Assembly (NCBI RefSeq): GCF_029852145.1
Contig: NC_079974.1
Location: 8,602,348-8,666,347, forward strand
Direction: 5' to 3'
Length of the DNA stretch: 64,000 nucleotides
From: Microplitis mediator
Lineage: Eukaryota > Arthropoda > Insecta > Hymenoptera > Braconidae
Below the pieces are notes generated by a model. The model had not been told where the DNA came from. It saw nothing but the letters and a program-made list of their open reading frames with translations, and ran no database searches. Numbering within the stretch: position 1 is the stretch's first letter; each line of letters begins with the position of its first letter. Below, piece by piece: positions 54,594 to 64,000 of the stretch. Made by a program: the position numbers and the translations under genes.

Positions 54594-56072
54594 TATAAAA
54601 AAATTAGATGTAAAATTGAATATCTCAGAAACTATTAAGAAGTTATCGAGACAAACTAGTATCATTGTTTTTGGGATTTTATAAAGAACAAAATGAATTT
54701 TAAACGAAGTCTCTACGACGAATAGTTGCTGAGATAAAAATTTTTGAAGCGCGAAAAACGAAAAAGCGCGTCATTTTGTCCGCGCGCGTATAAACAAAAG
54801 GCTGTAACTCGGTCGCATATCAATATTTTTACAATTTCTTTTTTTTTCTTTTGGTAAATCATATATCAACCATAAAAAAAATTGGTAACGTCCAAAAAAA
54901 TTTTTTCGAATTTAAAATTTAAAAAAAGTAAAAATCACATTTTGTTAGTTAAAAAATAGAAAAAATTATAAATAAATAAAATGACCTAATGGATAATTTT
55001 GTTTGAACAATTACCTAAACAATTACGGGTAATGACAGTTAAAAAAAATTTTTTTTCATAAGAAAATGCGTTTTAAAAATTATTGGAATTTATCAACAAT
55101 TAAAAAAAAAAAAATTTTTTTTTCGATACAACATAAATTCATCTCGCAAAATTCTGAATCGAATGGTATAAACTAATTTTGGTCGATTTTTTGAAATTTT
55201 TTCTTTATAATTTTCAGTATGAGGACTTAAAAAAATTTCTTGCTACGAGACTTAGAAAAAATTCGACTTCGGATATCTTCGGGAATTGCTAGAGAGAGAA
55301 AGTAGGCATAAGACGTAGTGTCGTTTTCTAACGGATAACGATTACTTTCTCTCTCTAGCAATTCCCGAAGATATCCAAAGTCGAATTTTTTCCCGTAGCA
55401 AGTCCCGTAGCAAGAATTTTTTCAAGTCCTCATGCTGAAAATTATGAAGGAAAAATTTCAAAAAATCGACTAAAATTAGTTTATACCATTCGATTCAGAA
55501 TTCCGCGAGATGAATTTATGTTGTATCGAAAAAAAATATTTTTTTTTTTTTAATTGTTGATAAATTCCAATAATTTTTAAAACGCATTTTCTTATGAAAA
55601 AAAATTTTTTTTAACTGTCATTACCTGTAATTGTTTAGGTAATTGTTCAAACAAAATTATCCATTAGGTCATTTTATTTATTTATTATTTTTTCTATTTT
55701 TCAATTAACAAAATGTGATTTTTACTTTTTTTAAATTTTAAATTCGAAAAAATTTTTTTGGACGTTACCAATTTTTTTTATGGTTGATATATGATTTACC
55801 AAAAGAATAATAAAAAAAATTTGTAAAAATATTGATATGCGACCGAGTTACAGCCTTTTGTTTATACGCTCGCGGACAAAATGACGCGCTTTTTCGTTTT
55901 TCGCGCTTCAATAATTTTTATCTCAGCAACTATTCGTCGTAGAGACTTCGGTCAAAATTTATTTTGTTCGTTATTAAATCCCAAACATAATGATACTAAC
56001 TTGTCTGAATAATTTCTCAATAGTTTCTGAGATATTCAATTTTACATTTAATTTTTTTATAAAAAAAAAATT
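54594..56072. mobile_element. Foldback element F, about 1.48 kb near-palindrome
   Basis: Arms of about 720 bp mirror each other: GTAAAATTGAATATCTCAGA (54609) against TCTGAGATATTCAATTTTAC (56026), TTTGTCCGCGCGCGTATAAA against TTTATACGCTCGCGGACAAA, and CTAGAGAGAGAAAGTA against TACTTTCTCTCTCTAG around the centre near 55320. Downstream, a block of about 199 bp is repeated (56014-56212 and 56213-56400: TTCTCAATAGTTTC starts both), so the right arm's edge was duplicated. No gene. Confidence 0.85.
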
Positions 56073-56519
56073 TGCACACATCGAATTCAAATCAACTTTT
56101 TGTTTTAAATTTTTTCTAGCATTTTTAAAAAAAAATTTTTTAAAATCGGTTTATAAAAGCGGATTTTTTGATCTTGCACCGTTTTTTCGTCCACATCGAC
56201 TGGACTATAACTTCTCAATAGTTTCCGAGTTATTCCATTTTACATCTAACTTTTTGAAAAAAAAAAAATTTTTTACACCAAATTTAGGTCAACTTTTTGT
56301 TATAAATTTTTTCGATAGGAAAAAATTTTTTAAAATTGGTTTGTACGAACGCCAAACTGATCTTCTACCGTTTTTTTGTGCGTATCGACTGGACTAATTG
56401 GTAAATATTCAAAACAACTATATCAGTAGTTTCGTGCACGATCCGTTGAGGGCGCAAATATTCGGCACTTATGTATAGAAATTTAAATTGTAGCGAGTAT
56501 TCAAAATAACAAGAGTGGG
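56073..56519. repeat. Tandem copy of the right edge of foldback F
   Basis: Contains TCGACTGGACTA twice (56197 and 56384) and TTAAAATCGGTTTATAAAAG / TTAAAATTGGTTTGTACGAA, giving two units of roughly 190-200 bp. An apparent 135-codon frame across it is Phe/Lys homopolymer reading, not a gene. Confidence 0.6.
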
Positions 56520-56800
56520 AGGAGTTTTTGCTTCAAGGCCATGAGCCCATAGACTCCTTTTAGGAGCGAGCCGACGAGTTTTTGCTTTCGCTCGTTTAAG
56601 GAGTTGAGCGACGGAAAAGAGTTTACGAATTACTCCTCATAGAGTAAAATAACGAAAATCTCGACTGCTTGTACTCGGAGTCCGAGTAGACTTGCCAGCA
56701 GTAGGGATAACTCACGAGTGAGTATAGTTCCATCATTTTTCATGTCGCTCGCTCGAGGAGTATATCATAAAACGAGTTAAACTCTTACTCCCTATCCCTG

Positions 56801-56803
56801 ATA

Positions 56804-56889
<86 letters not shown>
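56801..56889. repeat. TA microsatellite
   Basis: About 40 TA units with a few interruptions, between the 6 kb element and foldback G. Confidence 0.9.
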
Positions 56890-56893
<4 letters not shown>

Positions 56894-57672
56894 GGTGGTC
56901 GTTAAAAATTAAATTTTCTCAGGCGCCTCATAAAAAGCTTCTTTTTAGTGAAAAAGTTCGTGGGGAATTTGGTTTTTTCTTTTTAAGTAAAAAGAACACG
57001 TGCCTCAGGACGATCAAAGTTCATTTTTCGATACAATCGCGGTTTTTTTTAAATATCTCATGAAATATGCAGATTAAAAGAAAAAATTATAGGAACAATT
57101 TTGTAGGAAATTAAATTCTTGACAAATAAGGTCATGTTCATTTTTTTTTTTAATGTGTATTTATGAAGATATTTTAAAAAAACTTTTTTAGATCTTATCA
57201 ATTGAGCATTTTAAGGATTACGAATGTCAAAAATAACGTTTTTTCTTAAATATAGACAACTTCGTAACTCGAAACATATCAATCCTTAATGCTTGTTGTA
57301 GTTTCTACATACTTAGAAAAATGTTATTTTCAAAATTTGTAATCCTTAAAACACCAATTCATCGGATCTCAAAAAAGTTTTTTAAAAATATCTTTATAAA
57401 TACACATTTGATAAAAAAAATGAACATGATCTTTTGTGTCAAAAATTTAACTTCCTACAAAATTGTTCCTATGATTGTTTCCTTTAATCTGCATATTTCA
57501 TGAGATATTTAAAAAAAAACCGCGATTGCATCGAAAAATGAACTTTGATCGTCCTGAGGCACGTGTTCTTTTTACTTAAAACGAAAAAACAAAATTCCCC
57601 ACGTATTTTTTCACTAAAAAGAAGTTTTTTATGGGGCGCCTGAGAAAATTTAATTTTTAACGACCACCCTAA
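56890..57672. mobile_element. Foldback element G, 783 bp, TTAGGGTGGTCG ends
   Basis: The left end TTAGGGTGGTCGTTAAAAAT is an exact mirror of the right end ATTTTTAACGACCACCCTAA, and the arms match closely throughout (CACGTGCCTCAGGACGATCA at 56997, mirrored at 57546). The centre is near 57280. It is flanked by TA tract on both sides. No gene. It shares the TTAGGGTG terminus with the elements at 1361 and 13762. Confidence 0.92.
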
Positions 57673-57680
57673 TATATATA

Positions 57681-58015
57681 TGTAGCGACTACGTCACTAC
57701 TTATATTATTTAGGTTCATAATTTCGGATAAGTCCGTCAATCATCGAACGTCATCGATCGTCGAATATTTCCCCCACACGGATACGATATTCGGTAGCTA
57801 CAGTACTCATCGGTACACAGTGCTGAACACACGTACATTTGAGAGATACACGGCAACTAGCTAACACATATTTAATGCGACCAGCATTACTTTGTATTAT
57901 ATAATTCATTAAATAAAACTCATTATTTATTATTTTGTTAACACTAATCATTGGAGTCAGATAAATTAATTATGGTATTGACTACGATCCTATAAACCTC
58001 ATCCCAGTCACTACA
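57681..58015 (+). mobile_element. 5' LTR of Gypsy element 2
   Basis: 335 bp, starting TGTAGCGACTACG and ending CAGTCACTACA; TGTAG/CTACA are short inverted termini. AATAAAACTCATTATTTATT near 57912 carries the polyadenylation signal. The copy at 1-243 belongs to the same family. TA repeat precedes it. Confidence 0.9.
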
Positions 58016-58016
58016 T

Positions 58017-58034
58017 TGGTGACTGCCCGACGTG
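58017..58034 (+). promoter_or_regulatory. Primer-binding site of Gypsy element 2
   Basis: TGGTGACTGCCCGACGTG begins one base after the LTR and has the TGG start expected of a site that pairs with a tRNA CCA end. I cannot name the tRNA with confidence. Confidence 0.7.
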
Positions 58035-59683
58035 ATATTCAAGAGGACGCCATTTCATGCACACGTTTCACGTGGCAAATAGCTTGTTTAGTGTACAATA
58101 TCGCGTCTCCGTTGATCACTGATCGCGACATATCAATTCCGCAAGTTCTTTACAACAGTGAAGTGCGTTAACTAAGTGGTGCGCAAGCCTTTCATCACGG
58201 CTGGTGCATTGCGGGGCATTTAGGATATATGCCGTACTGGTTTATAATTTATGGGACACCATCGGGGTGTAAATTGAATTGTGATAAAAGTGATCAGTGA
58301 TTTTCTGTGTAAAATACAGTGACCATTGTTACGGGGTAAATAAAATCATAATATTAATTATTATTATTTACCGTCGTTCGGTAACACGCGCGATACGTAT
58401 TTTAATTTTGCCGCGTCGACTAAAAAATCTACGCACTTGCAATTAACTCGTACGCATCATTTTTGACCACCATCGAAGATCCCATTGAATCAATGGGAAA
58501 ATGAGGGGGGGCATTGCGGTGTAAGACACTACGGGCGACACTTCGAATGTTACCACAAAAGGGCGAGCACGTGTTGTGTTTTCACTCCGCCGATCATTTA
58601 TTTTAATCATTTAAAATTTTCATAAAGTGAAGAGTGAATAATAGGCACTATTGTTGCGTGCGCTATTATTACTCAGTAATTAAACATATAAGAGTGAACC
58701 ACAGGCACCAGCTTACGTGCGCTGTCGATACTCTAACAGTTAAATAAATTAAATAATTAATACTGATCATCAGACGCAAGTCGCGTGCTGGTGATAGTAC
58801 AATATACTATAAAATACTTAATGTCGAGAGATCGACTCGAGTCACTGAGTGCTATCTCTGGCAATACCGGTATACGTTCCGACGTATACCCATAGTTGGA
58901 AAATCCAACCCAGTTGGATCTTGTCGCACCTGCGACGAAGCAAACGCACGAGGGTGCATACGATCCAGGGGATGTTGAGGTTGCCGATCCTTATTAATCT
59001 TCAAGGAGTCCTCTCCATCGCCGAAGTTTACGAGAACTCGTCATTAAATTGCCGTATCGTCAATTATTTTCGAGCGTATAAATAACTGCGTATTGTAAGT
59101 TTTTAAAATTATTTATGCGTACACTGTTGGCTTCGCGAAAGTAGTATTTTTATTGAAACTATTTCTGATTTTTTTCTTTCTGTAAAGTATGGATTATGAT
59201 CTATTATCTCTGTTGTAATCTATAATTAATTTTCTTCAATAGATTTCTATTTCTTCACTATATAAATTGTTTATGATAATAAGTCACCGCGATCAACCCA
59301 CACTTACGAACTTCTACTTGAGCCTCTCTCTATCACTAGCTAGTCAAATTGATTTTCTTTGTTTTCATCTCTTTTCAAAACTAAGTGGCTCCCTTACATC
59401 ATATAAGCACCAGGACATCGCTGCTTGGTCCTAGTCGGCAAGTTACTTCCAGCAATATATAAGAAAAACGCGGTTATTGGGTCTATTTTAGAGTAAAAAA
59501 TAGATACACTTTAGCAATATAAAATATCGTTCGCGTTAATTTTTGCCCAGTGATAATTTTCGTGCGACTTGAAGCCTCTCGAACATTCCTAAACGGTGAG
59601 TCAGTTTCGACGGACACTAATCCGATTACTGGTATTAAGTTTTGTGTTAGTTTTATTGTGATAGTGTTTCTCAGATATTAACT
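58035..59683. other. Leader of Gypsy element 2
   Basis: 1.65 kb between primer site and gag. Two related phrases occur in tandem, GTGAATAATAGGCACTATTG with TGCGTGCGCT, and GTGAACCACAGGCACCAGCT with TACGTGCGCT (58630-58725). A 78-codon frame at 58849-59085 is not recognisable. CCGTCGTTCGGTAACACGCG (58371) and other GC-rich pieces set it apart from the surroundings. The long leader is typical of the family's packaging region; that is inference. Confidence 0.5.
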
Positions 59684-60510
59684 ATGTCCGATCCAAAGAA
59701 ACCAGACGACAAGAAAAAGGATTTATATTTGGATGCCAAGCCAGTGATTGTCAACTCTCTCAAGGCACCTCACTTCAGCCCGGAGCGAGTGAGTTTATGG
59801 TTCGCGCAGCTCGAAACACAGTTTGCGATCCATGGCGTAGCAACTGAGAGAGAGAGAAATTCAACCACTTGGTATTTCTCATCATCACCGAGTATCCTTG
59901 GGAGGTTGAGACCCTCATCATCAACCCACCAACGATGGCGCTATACGCCGAGTTAAAAGCCACGCTCATCGCCTGTTATTCAAGATCAGAAGAAGCTAAA
60001 CTACGTCAGCTTCTAGATGGTGAAGCGATTGGTGACCGATCACCATCATAGTTTCTCCGACATCTTAAATCGCTCGCGCTGACCATTGATGACGCTATTC
60101 TGAAAGCAAGATGGCTGGCAAACTTGCTTAAGAGAACACAAGAGCTTCTAGCCATTTCTTCAACCACAGCTACTATCGACCAGTTAGCCAAAACAGCTGA
60201 TAAATTACATGAGATGTTCCCAGTGACTCACACCGCTGCTTTAGCTTCATCATCATCTTCGCAGGAGACGATTGCACTTCAGAAACAAGTGAGCGAACTA
60301 TCTCGTCAGGTAGAAGCACTGACGACAGCATTCAACCAGAACCGCGGCAGATCTCCCGCTCGAAAACAAAGTAAACGTCTTCGAAGCGAGTCGAAGCCAC
60401 GCAAGCTTGACAAAAAAGGTATCTGCTATTACCGTGCAAAGTTTGGTAAAACCGCGTACAAATGTACGCCAGGATGCAAGTTTGCGGGAAACGTGAACGA
60501 GAGTCACTAG
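59684..60510 (+). pseudogene. gag: Gag of Gypsy element 2, frameshifted
   Basis: Starts at an ATG: MSDPKKPDDKKKDLYLDAK, then LKAPHFSPERVSLWFAQLET and QFAIHGVATERE, a typical N-terminus of insect Gypsy gag. A one-base frame change near 59855 leads to VFLITEYPWEVETLIINPP and ALYAELKATLIACYSRSEEA. A TAG at about 60048 interrupts before FLRHLKSLALTIDDAILKAR (the wording after the stop continues the capsid domain). The C-terminal zinc knuckle is degenerate: GICYYRAKFGKTAYKCTPGC lacks the His ligand. It would build the particle core; it is inactive here. Confidence 0.85.
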
Positions 60511-60574
60511 CGGTGGAAAGCGACTCTCTCGCATCTTCTAACCACGAATTCGTCATCGATCTAGCCACGGATTA

Positions 60575-63135
60575 ACAATACCTCGTGGATTCTGGTTCAG
60601 GTCTCTCTGTTTATCCATACGGGCGGATGAAATCAAAACCTACACCAGTAGGATAGCAACTTCACGCAGCAAATGGCTCGTTGATCGAAAGATACGGTTG
60701 CATTATACTATCGTTAAACCTCGGTTAACGTCGAGAATTGAGATGGAGATTTATCATCGCTGACGTCACGGAACCAATCATTGGTGCCGATTTTCTAAGT
60801 CATTTTAACTTGTTAATCGACATCAAACATAAACAATTACGTGACGGCTCCACCGGTCTCCAAACACGCGTGGATTCAATACGCTTTGATGCAAAGTGCA
60901 TCAAATTAATTGAAGATGATACAGTTTACCATAAACTGTTATCAAACTAACCGGCAATGATTCGACCTGAAGGAATTACTTCAGCAACGAAACATTTCAC
61001 AGTACATCATATTAAAACGATATCAGGACCGCTAGTATCGTGCAAAGTACGACGTCTTGCGCCAAATAAACTTAAAATCGCGCAAGAAGAATTTCGCATG
61101 ATGGTTCAACTGGGTATCGCACGTCCATTGACCAGTCCTTGGGCATTTTCACTCCATCTTGTTCCCAAGAAATCTGGAGATTGGCCACCATGTGGCGACT
61201 GTCGACCACTCAATGCGCGCACAATACACAATAACTACCCGGTCCAACGACTCGACGATTTTACCGCAACGCTGCACGGTAAAAATATATTTTCAGTGCT
61301 AGATTTGGTCAGAGCCTTCAACCGAATTTCCGTCGCTGAAGAAGACATCGAGAAGACAGCCATCATCACACCTTCTGGCTTTTTCGAATTCCTATACATG
61401 ACGTTTGGACTTTGAAATGCCACGCAAACTTTCCAAAGCTTCATCGATGAGCCCACACGAGAGCTTCCGTTTGTTTTCGTATGTATCGACGACGTGCTAG
61501 TAGGTTCAGAGAACGAGGAGCAACATCTCGAACATCTAAAAATTTTATTTCAGCGCTTACAATACTACGGACTTGTCATCAACGCTGCCAAATCGGTGTT
61601 GGGCCAGCACGAGGTAAAATTTTTAGGTCATCACACCAGCGATAAAAGAAATGCTGCAGAAATCCTGGCACCGCTGCATAAATCGGACGCATAAAACACG
61701 GCCATTGGTGCAGATTTGCAACAACTAGTTGACAGAAAATGGCAACCGCTTGCTTTCTTCAGCAGAAAACTTCAACCTTCCATTCAAGATAATCGATGTA
61801 AGATCGTGAACTTCACGCCATCTACGAAGCTGTCAGACACTTCCGTCATATTTTTGAAGGTAAGCAAGCTGCGATTCACACCGATCATAAGCCGTTGCTT
61901 TTTGCTTTTCAACAACGTACTGAACGAACATCACCGTGGCTATTTTGTCGCCCAGACTTTATTGGCCAATTTACAAGTGATTTTATACACATTTCTGAAC
62001 ACGAGTTGCAGACATGCTGTCGCGCGTTGAAGCCATTTCGACGCCGATTACTCCGCACGAGCTGGTAAGCGCTCAGAAGAACGATCCTGAACTACGAGAT
62101 CCTTTTGACAGCGCAGCAACGTCACTACAGTGGCAACGAATTATCTACAACGACCATCTGGTCGCAGTTTATTGTGATGTTTCATCAGGTAAACCACGTC
62201 CGTAAGTTCCTGGTCAACTTCGAATGAAAGTTATCGATGCGCTGCACTCTCTGGCAGACCCTGGCACCAGAGCATCTCAGAAACTGGTGGGCAAACGCTA
62301 CGTTAGGCCATTAATCCAGAAAGATTGTCGAGAATGGGCAAAAGCTTGCATAAATTGTCAACGAAACAAGATTCATCGTCACGTGTCATGACCTCTCGCA
62401 CGTTTTGGATTACCGACGTAACGTTTTGAGCATATCTACATCGATTTAGTCTCTTTACCAGTATCTCGCGGCTACTACAAATGTCTGACGATCGTCGACA
62501 GATTTACCCGGTTTCCAGAAGCAGTGGCACTTTAAAATGGAGACGCAGATACTGTCGCACTCGCGCTGTTTCGAGAATGGTACTCAAAATACGGTGTACT
62601 AACTAGAATAACGTCTGACCAAGGACAACAATTCGGATCATCGTTGTTCCAATCTCTGAATAAATTATATGGCATAACACATTTATTAACGACGCCGTAT
62701 CATCCTCTATCTAATGGACTGGTAGAACGCTTACACCAGCAACTCAAGGCCGCACTGTTGTGTCACGACGACACTTGGTATGACGTGCTACCCGTTGTCT
62801 TACTTGGTCTACGAGCAGTCTGGAAAGAGGACATACGAGCTACTCCAGCCGAGTTTGTATATGGTGAGCCGATTAGTCTCCCAGATAAACTACTAGTTCC
62901 GTCAAATAAACACGCAAATGCTGAAAGTGTTTTACGTGATTTAAAATCATATTTCAATAACTTGGCACCAGCCGAAGCCTCGCGTCATGGAGAGCCTTTT
63001 GTTTTCTGTTTCAGAGACCTCAACACGTATTTCCACGTACTGCTGCGAGTTGGACAAATTGGACCATCGTTCTCAGCTCCGCATGAGGGTCCATACGAAG
63101 TCGTCGCGCGACACAAAAACTGCAATTTTTATTGA
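60575..63135 (+). pseudogene. pol: Pol of Gypsy element 2 (protease, RT, RNase H, integrase), decayed
   Basis: Protease: QYLVDSGSGLSVYPYGRMK (60580). Reverse transcriptase: KVRRLAPNKLKIAQEEFRMM, WAFSLHLVPKKSGDWPPCGD, FSVLDLVRAFNRISVAEED, a stop in FGL*NATQTFQ (61413) and active site VCIDDVLVG, where the usual Tyr is Cys. The RT connection is shortened after FLGHHTSD. RNase H is frameshifted (HAIYEAVRHFRHIFEGK and IHTDHKPLLFAF in another phase). Integrase: CINCQRNKI, YIDLVSLPVSRGYYK, TSDQGQQFG, NGLVERLHQQLK; all three acidic residues are present, with stops at about 62203, 62388, 62418 and 62534. It ends GPYEVVARHKN plus a short tail. No 3' LTR in the window, so the 3' end is missing or lies beyond. 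Confidence 0.88.
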
Positions 63136-63180
63136 CAGGCTGAAACATGTCTATTTCGTGGCCGACGACACATAGAATTA

Positions 63181-64000
63181 TTTTTTTTTATAAGTTAAGG
63201 GTCACAGCCACTGTGAGGATCGAAAAAATGAGTGATTTTCGGGAATTTTTTGGACTGTAATAATAAAGAAATTTGGGCATCGGGCTTTTTTTTTGTTTTA
63301 TAAAGTATACATTGAAGATAATTCTTCTAAATTTCCATAAGAAAATATCATGTTGTTACAAAGTTATAAGCATTTTTGTGGAGCAACAAAAAAATTTCCC
63401 CCACCACGGTGTCATCTCTAACTTAAAAACGGATAATCAGAAAAAAAAACCAAACGGCGTTGTAATCTGTACTCATGTGATTATCATTCCACGTGAGGGA
63501 TTTTGAAAATTTGGATTTGAAAAAAAATGGCGACACATTAAAAATTTTTGTGTTATTTTTTCTCATTTTTTTGGATTTAAACAGCTCTAAAAAATCTTGA
63601 AAATCAAAATTTTTAAAATCCCCTACGTGCAACTTTAGCTACTGAATAGACGAATACAAAAAAAAGTTGCAAATCGGTTCATATTTATGCAAATTACAGA
63701 TGCCACCAGTTAAAAAAAAAGTAGTTTCGAGAAAAACCCGTTAAAGTTTTTAGTCGAGGCAACGGTCAGTTGAAGTTTTGTCACAAAAATGACTATAACT
63801 TAAAAAATATTCGGAATGTTCATATAAAACTCTAGATGCATATTTTTGAACATATATGAAAGCTCTGAAAGAGCAACTAAATACCTACGAATACCCAAAA
63901 CGCAGCTGAGCTATTGAGGAGTAAGAAAAAAGTCCTAACGCTTTCATGTATTTTAAATGGGAAAATTTCAAAATCGAATGTAAAGTACTTAGAATTAAAA
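63181..64000. other. Unresolved non-coding repeat at the window end
   Basis: Pol ends near 63175, and AAGGGTCACAGCCACTGTGA begins an AT-rich, non-coding stretch where an LTR would be expected. Its style (GAAAAATGAGTGATTTTCGG, long A/T runs, phrases such as AAAGTTATAAGCATTTTTGT) resembles the arms of the foldback elements elsewhere in the window, so it may be the left arm of another one whose partner lies beyond 64000. No gene. Confidence 0.35.

Larger units (their letters stand above)
50818..56800. mobile_element. 6 kb element with CAGGGATAGGGAG terminal repeats (hAT-like, non-autonomous)
   Basis: The left end CAGGGATAGGGAGTAA is mirrored by TTACTCCCTATCCCTG at the right end (56785-56800). 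Both subterminal 250-300 bp regions are packed with AGGAGT, GAGTTT, ACTCCT and CGAGT words on both strands (50826-51130; 56520-56780), as transposase-binding arrays are in hAT elements. The CAGGG start also fits hAT. The 8 bp flanks are ATATATAT and ATATTCAT in a TA tract, so a duplication is suggestive but not proved. There is no transposase frame; an 85-codon frame at 50918-51175 is an artefact of the motif array. It contains the MITE at 52659-54295 and foldback at 54594-56072. 51180-52650 is AT-rich with no gene. Confidence 0.65.

Noticed and set aside
55990..56397. A 135-codon Phe/Lys-rich frame
   Set aside because: Homopolymer reading across the duplicated edge of a foldback, with no start context and no domain.
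58849..59085. A 78-codon frame in the Gypsy 2 leader
   Set aside because: Short, without similarity, in a region expected to be untranslated leader.

Overview
The window is eukaryotic, not bacterial: coding blocks are split by introns with GT/AG junctions, the DNA is very AT-rich, and the interspersed elements (Gypsy and Copia LTR retrotransposons, Mutator-like and other DNA transposons, long foldback elements, TA microsatellites) are of the kind seen in arthropod genomes. An insect, plausibly a parasitoid hymenopteran, is my best guess, but nothing here proves it. No intact host gene is visible. The only host-like trace is a broken SMG9-like fragment near 15.1-15.6 kb. The window is essentially a nest of mobile elements.

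Layout. 1-5.9 kb: the 3' part of a Gypsy LTR, two foldback (giant inverted repeat) elements in TA repeats, and in the second a nest of a TIR element and a 2.7 kb solo-LTR-like insertion with a CAAG duplication. 6.1-9.7 kb: one long, frameshifted coding region that joins an OTU protease, a DDE-transposase-like region, an Ulp1-like protease and a PHD-like end. 11.6-14.8 kb: a truncated foldback, a small MITE, another foldback end, and the 3' end of a Copia element. 15.1-15.6 kb: SMG9-like remnant. 17.8-21.8 kb: a second decayed transposase of the family seen at 7-8.6 kb, interrupted by a 1.76 kb near-palindrome.

22.0-40.4 kb is the centre of interest. Matching terminal repeats (22025-22072 and 40370-40416) enclose a Mutator-like element with two divergent genes: a spliced MULE transposase ending in a PHD finger (minus strand, 34295 to 23128) and a plus-strand gene (36913-39168) made of about ten 34-residue repeats followed by a homologous PHD finger. 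The two element ends mirror each other through these PHD regions. Inside it are four later insertions, three of which leave clean target duplications and whose removal restores the reading frames: a 4.84 kb transposon (24698-29536, TSD CTTCTA, about 350 bp TIRs), a 1.73 kb solo LTR (29676-31401, TSD CACC), a 1.29 kb solo LTR with a 45 bp minisatellite (35094-36382), and a 0.7 kb non-LTR retroelement fragment (37385-38081, 14 bp TSD). The 4.84 kb transposon carries an IS3-like DDE integrase and, convergent to it, a spliced gene that combines a TDP-43-like N-terminal domain, a linker domain and a Ser/Thr protein kinase with all catalytic residues. A protein-kinase-bearing cut-and-paste transposon is my candidate for the undescribed system.

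40.8-50.8 kb: a Gypsy-class LTR retrotransposon with a tRNA-Lys-type primer site, gag, stop-riddled pol and extra downstream reading frames with a zinc knuckle. 50.8-56.8 kb: a 6 kb element with CAGGGATAGGGAG ends, containing a TA-flanked MITE and a 1.5 kb foldback. 56.9-57.7 kb: another foldback. 57.7-63.2 kb: a second, decayed Gypsy element whose LTR family also opens the window. From about 63.2 kb a further unresolved repeat runs off the end.
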